NCBI GenBank assembly: GCA_002413345.1
Contig: DHWU01000007.1
Span: 38,985 to 56,118, forward strand
DNA length: 17,134 bases
Direction: 5' to 3'
Source of the DNA: Propionibacteriaceae bacterium UBA5174
GTDB taxonomy: Bacteria; Actinomycetota; Actinomycetes; Propionibacteriales; Propionibacteriaceae
Positions 7,010 to 13,674 of the stretch are shown one piece after another. Position numbers and translations under genes: made by a program. Within the stretch, counting starts at the first letter, position 1; every line of letters starts with the position of its first letter. A model generated the notes under the pieces. It did not search any database. It saw nothing but the letters and a program-made list of their open reading frames with translations, and was not told where the DNA came from.

Positions 7010-7261
7010 ATGTGTATTGGGATGCCAGCCAAGATTGTGGCGATCAAACCGGGACTGATGCCAATGGCTCGGGTATTGGTGGGCGGCGAAGAGGTCGAGT
7101 GCTGTGTGGTCTACCTGCCCGAAGCCGAGGTGGGTGACTACGTGCTGCTGCAAAACGGTTTCGCCATGCAGCTCTTGGACGCTCAGTCGGCAGCCGAGTC
7201 GCTGGCCGCATTTGCGGAACTGGGAGTGTCTGTGGTGCCACCGGGAGCGGCCGCCAGCTGA
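7010..7261 (+). CDS. hypC: HypC/HybG-family hydrogenase assembly chaperone
   Basis: 83-residue HypC-family chaperone that carries the Fe(CN)2CO unit with HypD and then binds the immature large subunit. The N-terminal MCIGMP contains the essential C2, and the OB-fold GDYVLLQNGFAM is near the C-terminus. The start follows the paralogue stop by one base, which implies coupling. Compared with E. coli HypC (VLVHVGFAM), the His implicated in HypC-HypD function is Q48 here. The gene is the last of the plus-strand hydrogenase set and converges on marR. Confidence 0.94.
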   Translation: MCIGMPAKIVAIKPGLMPMARVLVGGEEVECCVVYLPEAEVGDYVLLQNGFAMQLLDAQSAAESLAAFAELGVSVVPPGAAAS

Positions 7262-7273
7262 GGCGGCAATTAG

Positions 7274-7293
7274 CTCAACTCTGGGCAGTTGAG
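7274..7293. terminator. Small inverted repeat at the hypC/marR convergent junction
   Basis: CTCAACT (7274-7280) and AGTTGAG (7287-7293) form a perfect 7-base stem with a six-base loop between convergent hypC and marR, overlapping the marR stop codon. There is no T-run on either side, so termination would be weak or factor-dependent. Position is the main support. Confidence 0.35.
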
Positions 7294-7736
7294 TGATTGG
7301 CGGCGTAATAGGTGTCCAAGTCGATCATTCGTACGGCGTCGAGAATCACTTGAAGTTGGCTGTTTAGCGCATCCCCATCCACCTCGATGTCGCTGACTAC
7401 CGTGTTGAAAGCGCGAGTCAGCCTGGCCCGGCCAGCTTCGATGAGTTCGGTGCCCGTTGGCGTGAGCGTTAACAGCACCCGCCGGCCGTGATTTGGATCC
7501 GATGCGGTCGTGAGCCAGCCGTCCCGCTCCAGAGTTGGTACCCGTTTGCTCACCGCGGCCCGGGTCAGGTGTAGCGATTCCGCAAGCCTGGTGATATCCA
7601 TCGTGGTGTTGGCCAGTGGAGTCAGAAAGACAAACAGGCCGACATCAATGCCAAAACGTTTGCGCAACACTTCGTCGGCAAGAGAATCCATCGCATGGAC
7701 GAGCTCATGCAGGGTGACTGCTAATTGATCGCTCAC
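7275..7736 (-). CDS. MarR-family transcriptional regulator
   Basis: 153-residue MarR-type repressor or activator. A winged helix-turn-helix spans about residues 45-97: recognition-helix region LTRAAVSKRVPTLERDGW, then the wing with DPNHGRRVLLTLT ending in LTPTG. Helices on both sides would form the dimer interface. The start is GTG, with no evident ribosome binding site. A near-palindrome covers the likely -10 region just upstream, suggesting autoregulation. The ligand cannot be told. Neighbours are hypC (convergent, hydrogenase cluster) and a DUF885 gene on the same strand 75 bases upstream; neither proves a target. Confidence 0.9.
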   Translation of the reverse strand: MSDQLAVTLHELVHAMDSLADEVLRKRFGIDVGLFVFLTPLANTTMDITRLAESLHLTRAAVSKRVPTLERDGWLTTASDPNHGRRVLLTLTPTGTELIEAGRARLTRAFNTVVSDIEVDGDALNSQLQVILDAVRMIDLDTYYAANHSTAQS

Positions 7737-7811
7737 AATATCTAGTTAACCAGTTTACAAGCGGCCAGGTTGCTGAACCGTTTGGTTGGTGAATAAGTCT
7801 TTTCTCGGGCT
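7737..7811 (-). promoter_or_regulatory. marR promoter with palindromic candidate operator
   Basis: On the minus strand TAAACT (7757-7752) is a TAnnnT -10 box about 15 bases before the marR GTG. Overlapping it is CTGGTTAACTAG (7753-7742), a 12-base palindrome with one mismatched pair centred on GTTAAC. Such AT-rich palindromes next to the gene are typical of MarR binding sites, so self-repression is likely. The -35 region is poor. Confidence 0.45.
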
Positions 7812-9488
7812 TTAGTGAAGAGCGTCAGAAAGCACAGCCAGTGGCACTGATCCCAGGTTTAGTGCCTTGGTATGCCAGGCCTTCAGGTCGAAAGACGCTC
7901 CGGCTTTGCGGTTGGCAGTTGCGCGCGCCTGTTCCCAGAGCCGCTGGCCGATCTTGTACGACGGCGCTTGGCCAGGCCAGCCCAAATAGCGGTTCAACTC
8001 GAACCGCAAGGACGCCTCATCGAGGTTCACATTGGCTTGAAGCAGCGCCCAAGCCTTGGCCGCATTCCAGACTCCGCCGCCCCAACGTTCGGGGGCCGCC
8101 AGCCGGCAGTGAACGCCAATGTCAACTACCACTCGCGCCGCTCGCAGCCGCTGGCCGTCGAGTAACCCCAGTCGGTCGCCGGGTGCATTCATGAATCCGA
8201 ACTCTTCCATTAGTCGCTCGGCGTAGAGCGCCCAGCCTTCGCCATGGCCAGAACTCCAACTTGCTAACCGTCGCCAAGAGTTGAGCTGGGTTCGGTTCAG
8301 CACAGCTTGGGCAATCTGCAGGTGATGGCCTGGAACGCCTTCGTGATAGACCGTGGTCTTTTCTCGCCAGGTGGCGAATTCTGTGACTCCTGGTGGCACC
8401 GACCACCACATTCGACCTGGCCTCGAAAAGTCGTCACTGGGACCGGTGTAGTAGATTCCGCCGGTCTCAGTGGGGGCGATTCGACATTCGATGGTTCGTA
8501 CGGCTTCGGGAATGTCGAAGTGCACTCCGTCAAGATTGGCGATCGCTGCATCGGCGGTTTCCTGCATCCAACGTTGGAGTGCTTCGGTGCCCTGAAGCAC
8601 CTGGGACCGATCCTGGTCCAGGACTCGCACCGCGTCAGCCATGTCCGCCCCGGAGCCAGCGATTTGTTCAATGACCCGCTGCTGCTCAGTGGACACTCGT
8701 TCCAGTTCAGCTAATCCCCAGGCGTAGGTCTCATCTAGGTCGACTCTGGCCCCGACGAACTCGCGCGAGTGCAGGGCATAGCGATCACGTCCGACGGCGT
8801 CGTCTGTCGGGGCCAGCCCGGCCAGATCGTCGGCGAGGAAGGTGGTGAGTTCGTCGTACGCCTGCGCCGCGCGCCGGGCCGCAGTGGCCAGGTCAGTGGC
8901 CAAGCCATCCGGAATCGGAACTGCGTTGAAGTCAGCGTTAGCCACCAACTCGACGAAGAAGGAGGTTTCGGGATCGCCAAGGTCGGCTGCTTGCTTGATT
9001 CCTTCTTCGACTTGCAGCCGGGCGGGCACCAGTCCGCGGGCGGCGCCGTCCCGTAGCGAAGCGATGTAGCCGGTGATCGCCTGGGGCATGAGGCGCAGTC
9101 GAGAGGCGATATTGCCCCAGTCGTCCGCAGTGGCGGTTGGCATCATGTCGAAGACGTCGCGCAAGTTCTGCAGCGGGCAGGCGAGCACATTCAAATCTGC
9201 GTGTCGGGCGCCAGATTCGTACAACTCGACGTCGAGTTCTAGGCGGTCGCGCATTGCGGCCAGAGTGACCCGGTCGGTGTCATCGACTGGGGTGGCCTGG
9301 GCAAGTTCGCCCAAGGTGTCGCGATTGAGCTGGGCGAAGGCTGCCAGCCCGTCGGGGGAGTAGTCATTCAACTGATGATCGTGGCCGGCGATGCCCATGA
9401 AGGTGGCATCGACTGGGCACATTTCCGCCAGGCGGGTGGTGTGGGCCTCAGCGATTGCATCGATCGGGCTGGGTTGGCGTGCGTTCAC
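7812..9488 (-). CDS. DUF885 family zinc-metallopeptidase-like protein
   Basis: 558-residue DUF885 protein, full length for the family. The metal-site signature is HEGVPGHH at residues 382-389, a variant of the HExxH zinc motif, followed by GEGWALYAE (E417, E424) supplying a probable third ligand. The C-terminal YLGWPGQAPSYKIG segment is also typical. No signal peptide or lipobox is visible, so it is likely cytoplasmic; the natural substrate is unknown, and members are usually described as carboxypeptidase-like. The start is GTG with no ribosome binding site; a TATGGT box six bases upstream indicates leaderless expression. It is divergent from the phosphodiesterase gene and precedes marR on the same strand. 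Confidence 0.88.
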   Translation of the reverse strand: MNARQPSPIDAIAEAHTTRLAEMCPVDATFMGIAGHDHQLNDYSPDGLAAFAQLNRDTLGELAQATPVDDTDRVTLAAMRDRLELDVELYESGARHADLNVLACPLQNLRDVFDMMPTATADDWGNIASRLRLMPQAITGYIASLRDGAARGLVPARLQVEEGIKQAADLGDPETSFFVELVANADFNAVPIPDGLATDLATAARRAAQAYDELTTFLADDLAGLAPTDDAVGRDRYALHSREFVGARVDLDETYAWGLAELERVSTEQQRVIEQIAGSGADMADAVRVLDQDRSQVLQGTEALQRWMQETADAAIANLDGVHFDIPEAVRTIECRIAPTETGGIYYTGPSDDFSRPGRMWWSVPPGVTEFATWREKTTVYHEGVPGHHLQIAQAVLNRTQLNSWRRLASWSSGHGEGWALYAERLMEEFGFMNAPGDRLGLLDGQRLRAARVVVDIGVHCRLAAPERWGGGVWNAAKAWALLQANVNLDEASLRFELNRYLGWPGQAPSYKIGQRLWEQARATANRKAGASFDLKAWHTKALNLGSVPLAVLSDALH

Positions 9489-9500
9489 GCCTAGACCATA
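9489..9500 (-). promoter_or_regulatory. Leaderless -10 box for the DUF885 gene
   Basis: TATGGT (9500-9495 on the minus strand) is followed by exactly six bases and then the GTG start at 9488. Actinobacterial leaderless genes commonly show TAnnnT followed by 6-7 bases and the start codon. The gene has no Shine-Dalgarno sequence, which agrees. Confidence 0.55.
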
Positions 9501-9525
9501 ACGCCTGCCCGTGGTTTGGTTCGCT

Positions 9526-9531
9526 TAGGAT
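9526..9531 (+). promoter_or_regulatory. Candidate -10 box for the phosphodiesterase gene
   Basis: TAGGAT fits the TAnnnT -10 pattern, with a likely start of transcription about 17 bases before the gene's strong ribosome binding site (AAGGAGG, 9543-9549). The -35 hexamer is not recognisable. Confidence 0.35.
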
Positions 9532-9554
9532 CACCTCGGCTGAAGGAGGTCGGC

Positions 9555-10271
9555 GTGATTGAGGTCTGGGCCCATCGAGGCGACAGCGTGCACGCACCAG
9601 AGAACACTCTGAAGGCCTTCGGCAAGGCTGTCCAAGCCGGGGCCTACGGAGTCGAGTTTGACGTCCAGCTCAGCAGTGACGCCCAACCAGTGGTAATCCA
9701 CGACGAGACCTTGGAACGCACCACAAACGGCACTGGACGAGTGGTCGATCACACCTGGGCACAACTGGCGCAATTGGACGCATCAGCGGGGCGTCCGGGC
9801 TTCGCCGGCGAACCGATTCCGAGACTGGCTGAAGTGCTGGCGCTATTGGCTCCCTCTGGGCTGTGGGCCAACATCGAGTTGAAGAACTCTGTAGTCGCCT
9901 ATCCGGGGCTGGAAGAGATCGTGCTGGCGGCGGTACAGGAAGCGGGGATGGCCGACCGGGTCGTGCTCTCTTCGTTTAGCCAGGCTTCGGTGGCTCGGCT
10001 GGCCGACCTCACCGATCTTGAAGTGGGTCTGCTGTTCGAACCCAACGAACTGATCTTCAGGCCCTGGCGACGGGCGGTCGCCCTGGGGGCGACCGCACTA
10101 CATCCGCCACGGTTACGCAGCAGCGCTGCGCTGGTCCGGGCGGCGCGCGATCAGGGGCTAAAGGTGCGCGCCTGGGTGGCTAACCGTCCGGCTGAGGTGA
10201 ATCGGCTAGTCGAAGCCGGTGTAGACGGCTACTTCACCGATTCACCGTCAACCGCGGTGATCCTGAGCTAG
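9555..10271 (+). CDS. Glycerophosphodiester phosphodiesterase
   Basis: 238-residue GDPD-family TIM-barrel enzyme that hydrolyses glycerophosphodiesters (from phospholipid head groups or teichoic acids) to glycerol 3-phosphate and an alcohol. Motifs are AHRG with the catalytic H7-R8, ENT, the metal ligands E34 and D36 in VEFDVQ, and the second catalytic H49 in VIHDETLERTTNGTG; a later IELK supplies another acidic ligand. The start is GTG 9555, preceded by AAGGAGG at 9543-9549; an in-frame upstream start at 9516 would swallow that site and is less likely. There is no signal peptide, so it is probably cytoplasmic. It is divergent from DUF885 and convergent with the nonulosonate operon, with no evident functional link to either. 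Confidence 0.92.
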   Translation: MIEVWAHRGDSVHAPENTLKAFGKAVQAGAYGVEFDVQLSSDAQPVVIHDETLERTTNGTGRVVDHTWAQLAQLDASAGRPGFAGEPIPRLAEVLALLAPSGLWANIELKNSVVAYPGLEEIVLAAVQEAGMADRVVLSSFSQASVARLADLTDLEVGLLFEPNELIFRPWRRAVALGATALHPPRLRSSAALVRAARDQGLKVRAWVANRPAEVNRLVEAGVDGYFTDSPSTAVILS

Positions 10272-10279
10272 AGCTCAGG
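10262..10279. terminator. 18-base perfect palindrome at convergent stops
   Basis: CCTGAGCT (10262-10269) and AGCTCAGG (10272-10279) are exact inverted repeats separated by AG. The element contains the stop codons of both convergent genes (phosphodiesterase and neuB). As RNA it would form a 7-base stem with a TAGA loop on either strand. No T-run follows, so it may act as a weak bidirectional terminator or transcript-end protector. Confidence 0.45.
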
Positions 10280-11177
10280 CGTTGCCGCCAACGCGGCGCA
10301 GCTTCTTCATTGCGGCGAGTTCGCCGGGGTAAACGTGCTTGACCCCGTCACCGAGGGCGGCTTCGATGGCGCGAACATCGCGGACTAGGCGATGCATGCC
10401 AGCTGGCTCGACCGAGGCTGCCTGATCGGAACCCCACATTGTGCGGTCCAACGTGATGTGCCGTTCGATGCTGGTTGCGCCCAGCGCAACGGCGGCGATT
10501 GTGGTCTGCAGGCCAGTTTCGTGACCGGAGTAGCCGACGGGAATGTCTGGGTATTCGGCCATCAGGGTCTGAATCATCCGCAGGTTGAGCTCGTCGATCG
10601 GCGCCGGGTAGGTGCTGTTGGCGTGCATCAGCAGGGTGTTGGAGCTACCCAACACCTCAACGGCGTGCGCAATCTGTTCCGGGGTCGACATGCCAGTGGA
10701 CTGGATGACTGGCTTGCCGGTGTCGCGGGCTGCGATTAGCAGCTCATCGTCAGTCAACGAGGCCGAGGCGATCTTGTAAACCGGCGAATCGAACTTCGCC
10801 AAGAACTCCACGCTGGGCACATCCCACGGGGAAGCGAACCACTGAATACCGACCTTGCGGCAGTAAGCGTCGATGGCGGAGTAGTCGTCCTCATTGAACT
10901 CCACGCGGTAGCGGTAGTCGATGTAGGTCATCCGGCCCCAGGGAGTGTCGCGCTCGATCTGCCACTGGTCCTTGGGGGTACACACCTCCGGCGTCCGCTT
11001 CTGGAACTTGACGGCGTCCATGCCAGCTTCCTGAGCATGGTCGATCAGCGCAAAGGCGTTGTTCAGATCGCCGTTGTGGTTGATTCCGATCTCGCCGATG
11101 ATGTAAACCGGATGGCCCGGGCCTACTGGCCGGTCCCCGATGTTGCGCAGCCGCTGGCTGGCGATTTCGGTGGTCAT
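10275..11177 (-). CDS. neuB: NeuB-family nonulosonic acid (sialic acid) synthase, SAF-less
   Basis: 300-residue NeuB-type TIM-barrel enzyme that condenses phosphoenolpyruvate with a hexosamine-type sugar (ManNAc, Man-6-P or a relative) to give a nine-carbon nonulosonic acid. Motifs are GEIGINHNGD (E29), DAVKFQKR, KIASASLTD, QSTGMST, GYSGHETG and ERHITLDR near residue 240. The protein ends soon after the barrel, whereas typical NeuB proteins of about 340-350 residues carry a C-terminal SAF/antifreeze-like domain that caps the active site of the partner subunit. The ATG at 11177 overlaps the preceding gene's stop (ATGA) and has AGGA a few bases upstream; a longer start at 11204 is less likely. 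It is last in the operon. The exact sugar product cannot be told. Confidence 0.88.
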   Translation of the reverse strand: MTTEIASQRLRNIGDRPVGPGHPVYIIGEIGINHNGDLNNAFALIDHAQEAGMDAVKFQKRTPEVCTPKDQWQIERDTPWGRMTYIDYRYRVEFNEDDYSAIDAYCRKVGIQWFASPWDVPSVEFLAKFDSPVYKIASASLTDDELLIAARDTGKPVIQSTGMSTPEQIAHAVEVLGSSNTLLMHANSTYPAPIDELNLRMIQTLMAEYPDIPVGYSGHETGLQTTIAAVALGATSIERHITLDRTMWGSDQAASVEPAGMHRLVRDVRAIEAALGDGVKHVYPGELAAMKKLRRVGGNA

Positions 11178-12367
11178 TTTCCAAGTTCCTTTCCCAGCAG
11201 CCAAGAGGCCACTTCCCGCACGGCACCGTAACCACCGGGTGTGGTGGTCGTCAACACGGCCGCTGCCTTGACTGAGTCATGGGCAGAGGCGACTGCTATC
11301 GGCCAGCCAACTAGCCGCATACAAGGCAAATCGTTTAAGTCGTTGCCGACGTAGAGCACGCGGCTCAGGTCAACGCTGTTGCGCTCGCACCACTGCTTGA
11401 GTGACTCGGTCTTGTCCTCGACGCCATGAATGCAGTCAATCTGAAGTTTCTTGGCGCGAGCTGTGACGACATTGTTGACTTCACTGGACAAGATCAGCAT
11501 CGGCAGGCCAGAGCGTCGCAGTGCGGCTACGCCCATACCGTCGCCGCGGTGAGTGGCGACTTGTTCGGTTCCGTCGGCGGCGATCCACACTCGGTCGTCG
11601 GTCATCGTGCCGTCGAAGTCGAAGATGGCAGCGTCGACCAAAGATCGATTGATCTGTGGCGGATTGTCGATCAGCTGTGCCAGCAGATTGGCCCGCGCCA
11701 GGTCGGTGGGCTCATCGATCTCCAGCACCCGGGCCGGATCGGTGGGAATGGCCTTGATTGTCCCGAAAAAGCGGTGCTTGGCGGTTCGGAAGCCCTCGGT
11801 GCGCATTGCATACGCGGCGCCGGTTTCCAGGTATTCCTTGGGACGGTCCTGTCGGCGCGGACGTCCGCGTTGATCGTGGTTGACTCCGTAGGCCGACCCG
11901 GACTCGTCGATGCGCCATAAGAAGCCATGGGATTCGACCGCAGTGAAAGCGCTGTCGAATCCGCCATCGAGGATGGCGCTAGCCGCGGTGTCGATCTCGG
12001 CTGAGGTGAGGAATGGGCTGGTGCACTGCACCAGCATCACCACTTCGGCTTCGGGTCCATTGGGGTAGCAAGAGTCCAGGGCGTGGAGCAGCGCGGACTC
12101 ACTGGTGGCGGTGTCGTTGGCCAGTTCGTCGGGCCGGCGCACAATCTTGGCTCCGGCCGCGGCAGCGACTTCGGCGATGTGGTCGTCATCGGTGGAGACC
12201 ACTACATCGGTTACCCGCTTGGCAGCGAGGCAGGCGCTGATCGCCCTGACCACCAAGGGCACGCCAGCCACCGGGGTGACGTTCTTGTTAGGCACCCCTT
12301 TCGAGCCGCCGCGGGCAGGAATCACTGCCAAGACTGCCGGTTTGGTCACTATGCCGGACCCGGTCAC
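11174..12367 (-). CDS. neuA: CMP-nonulosonate cytidylyltransferase fused to KdsC-like HAD phosphatase
   Basis: 397-residue two-domain protein. Residues ~8-235 are a NeuA-type cytidylyltransferase (IPARGGSKGVPNKN nucleotide-binding loop at 16-29, QCTSPFLT near 114-121), which activates a nonulosonic acid with CTP. Residues ~243-397 are a KdsC-like HAD phosphatase: nucleophile and acid DFDGT (D250, D252), motif II S294-S295, and GNDLND (341-346) with metal-binding acids. A phosphatase would remove the 9-phosphate before CMP activation, so one polypeptide may do two consecutive steps. Vertebrate CMP-sialic acid synthetases have the same domain order, but their HAD domain is regarded as inactive; here the catalytic residues are present. 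GTG 12367 overlaps the upstream stop (GTGA). Confidence 0.9.
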   Translation of the reverse strand: MTGSGIVTKPAVLAVIPARGGSKGVPNKNVTPVAGVPLVVRAISACLAAKRVTDVVVSTDDDHIAEVAAAAGAKIVRRPDELANDTATSESALLHALDSCYPNGPEAEVVMLVQCTSPFLTSAEIDTAASAILDGGFDSAFTAVESHGFLWRIDESGSAYGVNHDQRGRPRRQDRPKEYLETGAAYAMRTEGFRTAKHRFFGTIKAIPTDPARVLEIDEPTDLARANLLAQLIDNPPQINRSLVDAAIFDFDGTMTDDRVWIAADGTEQVATHRGDGMGVAALRRSGLPMLILSSEVNNVVTARAKKLQIDCIHGVEDKTESLKQWCERNSVDLSRVLYVGNDLNDLPCMRLVGWPIAVASAHDSVKAAAVLTTTTPGGYGAVREVASWLLGKELGK

Positions 12368-13674
12368 ATCGCTCCCATCTTGCGAAGCAGCGGAGCCACC
12401 CGAGTGACTCCGTAGCGATAGGCGTCATTTGCGCCCCGACGGATCCTACGTCCGATCCGGCTCTTCTGCAGTCGAGATAGCGAACGAGCCCGGCCGTCAG
12501 GGGTAAGTCCATAGCCCGACAAGAGCCACGGCAGGTAGAACCCAGCTCTGCTCAAGGTGTAATAAGGCGCCACCGGGGGCAGCGGACCGGCGGCGAGAAG
12601 CTCGGCGACCTTCGCGGGAAAGGCATCACGGTTCATCTCGATCAAGCCGTTGTCGAGGGCCCACTCAGGATGAGCCACCGGAGCTAGCCCTTCGTCGATT
12701 TCGTCAAAGGAGGCCAGGCAGCCCGAGCCCGCGTAATAAGGGGTACCGAGCTGATCATTGACTCCAAAATCGGTCAGGATCGCAGTGGCCACCCCGGCCT
12801 GAATCGCTTCCACCGCGGCGGTGCTGGAGACAGTGACCATCAAGTCGGTGCGGGCCAACACAGTGCCCATCGGCCCGCCGACCATCGAAAAGTTCGGCGG
12901 GAGATCTTTGATCTTGGCCACATATTTGGAGTAGGGGAACGGCTCTGGGTGGGTGACGCGCTCGCCGGGAAGCCCGCGCAGCTTCAAAACCACTTCGCGT
13001 TCTGGATGCAGTCGCGCATGCTGAACGAGACGGCGAATCAGGTACTCCCGCGACCTTGAGGTTTCCGGGACGCTCGGTTGGGCGGCGAAGGTGACGGTGA
13101 AGGGGTGGTCATTCGTCTCGAGTTGTTTTGGGTGGGTGAGGTAGGCCAACGGCGAGATCACGATGGACGCTGGATCGGCTCCGTATTCGCGGAAGTATTG
13201 CTGGAACGCTCGAGCGTCGGCGGGGCTGTTGGCCAGCACAATGTCAGAGCCAGCACGCAGCAGCAGACCTTCGAGAATCTTCTCGTAGACGACGCCCACG
13301 TACCCGGTGACGACAATGGGACGGTTCGGCACTGGTGACGCGCCTAGGGCGTGCAGGACAGCCTGGCCACCCCCGCCGGGCAACGAAACCAAGGCCACGT
13401 CGGCGCCGCAGCGAGCTAGCGCTGCAGGGACGTCGGCGATAGTGATCGCGCTCACCTTGCTCGGGTCAACTCCGGCTTCGCGGAGCTGGCGCTCGTTGGG
13501 AGTGGCCGAAGTCTCGATCAGGAAGTAGTGCAGTTCGGGATCGTCCAACAACCCGGCGGTTGAGACCGCCCATTTCCATCGACTGTCGGTGTCGGCAACT
13601 ATCGCGACGCGAAGTCTTGGCGGGGTGTCGCTAGCCATTGGTTCCACTTTGCCTTTCGGAGTCACTGGCCTCAC
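12364..13674 (-). CDS. DUF6716 protein, putative glycosyltransferase
   Basis: 436-residue protein that I match to the DUF6716 family of actinobacterial surface-glycan loci, mainly by its KLRGLPGERVTHPE segment. It starts with a Rossmann-like LRVAIVADTD strand, and a later DLMVTVSSTAAVEAI resembles the donor-side domain of GT-B glycosyltransferases. The C-terminus is strongly basic (many Arg and Lys), as if membrane-associated. The GTG at 13674 overlaps the previous stop (GTGA), like the other junctions here; an alternative ATG at 13638 would shorten it by 12 residues. It sits between the sialyl/glycosyltransferase fusion and the CMP-sugar synthetase, so a role in transferring or exporting the activated sugar is likely. 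The reaction is not known to me. Confidence 0.72.
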   Translation of the reverse strand: MRPVTPKGKVEPMASDTPPRLRVAIVADTDSRWKWAVSTAGLLDDPELHYFLIETSATPNERQLREAGVDPSKVSAITIADVPAALARCGADVALVSLPGGGGQAVLHALGASPVPNRPIVVTGYVGVVYEKILEGLLLRAGSDIVLANSPADARAFQQYFREYGADPASIVISPLAYLTHPKQLETNDHPFTVTFAAQPSVPETSRSREYLIRRLVQHARLHPEREVVLKLRGLPGERVTHPEPFPYSKYVAKIKDLPPNFSMVGGPMGTVLARTDLMVTVSSTAAVEAIQAGVATAILTDFGVNDQLGTPYYAGSGCLASFDEIDEGLAPVAHPEWALDNGLIEMNRDAFPAKVAELLAAGPLPPVAPYYTLSRAGFYLPWLLSGYGLTPDGRARSLSRLQKSRIGRRIRRGANDAYRYGVTRVAPLLRKMGAM

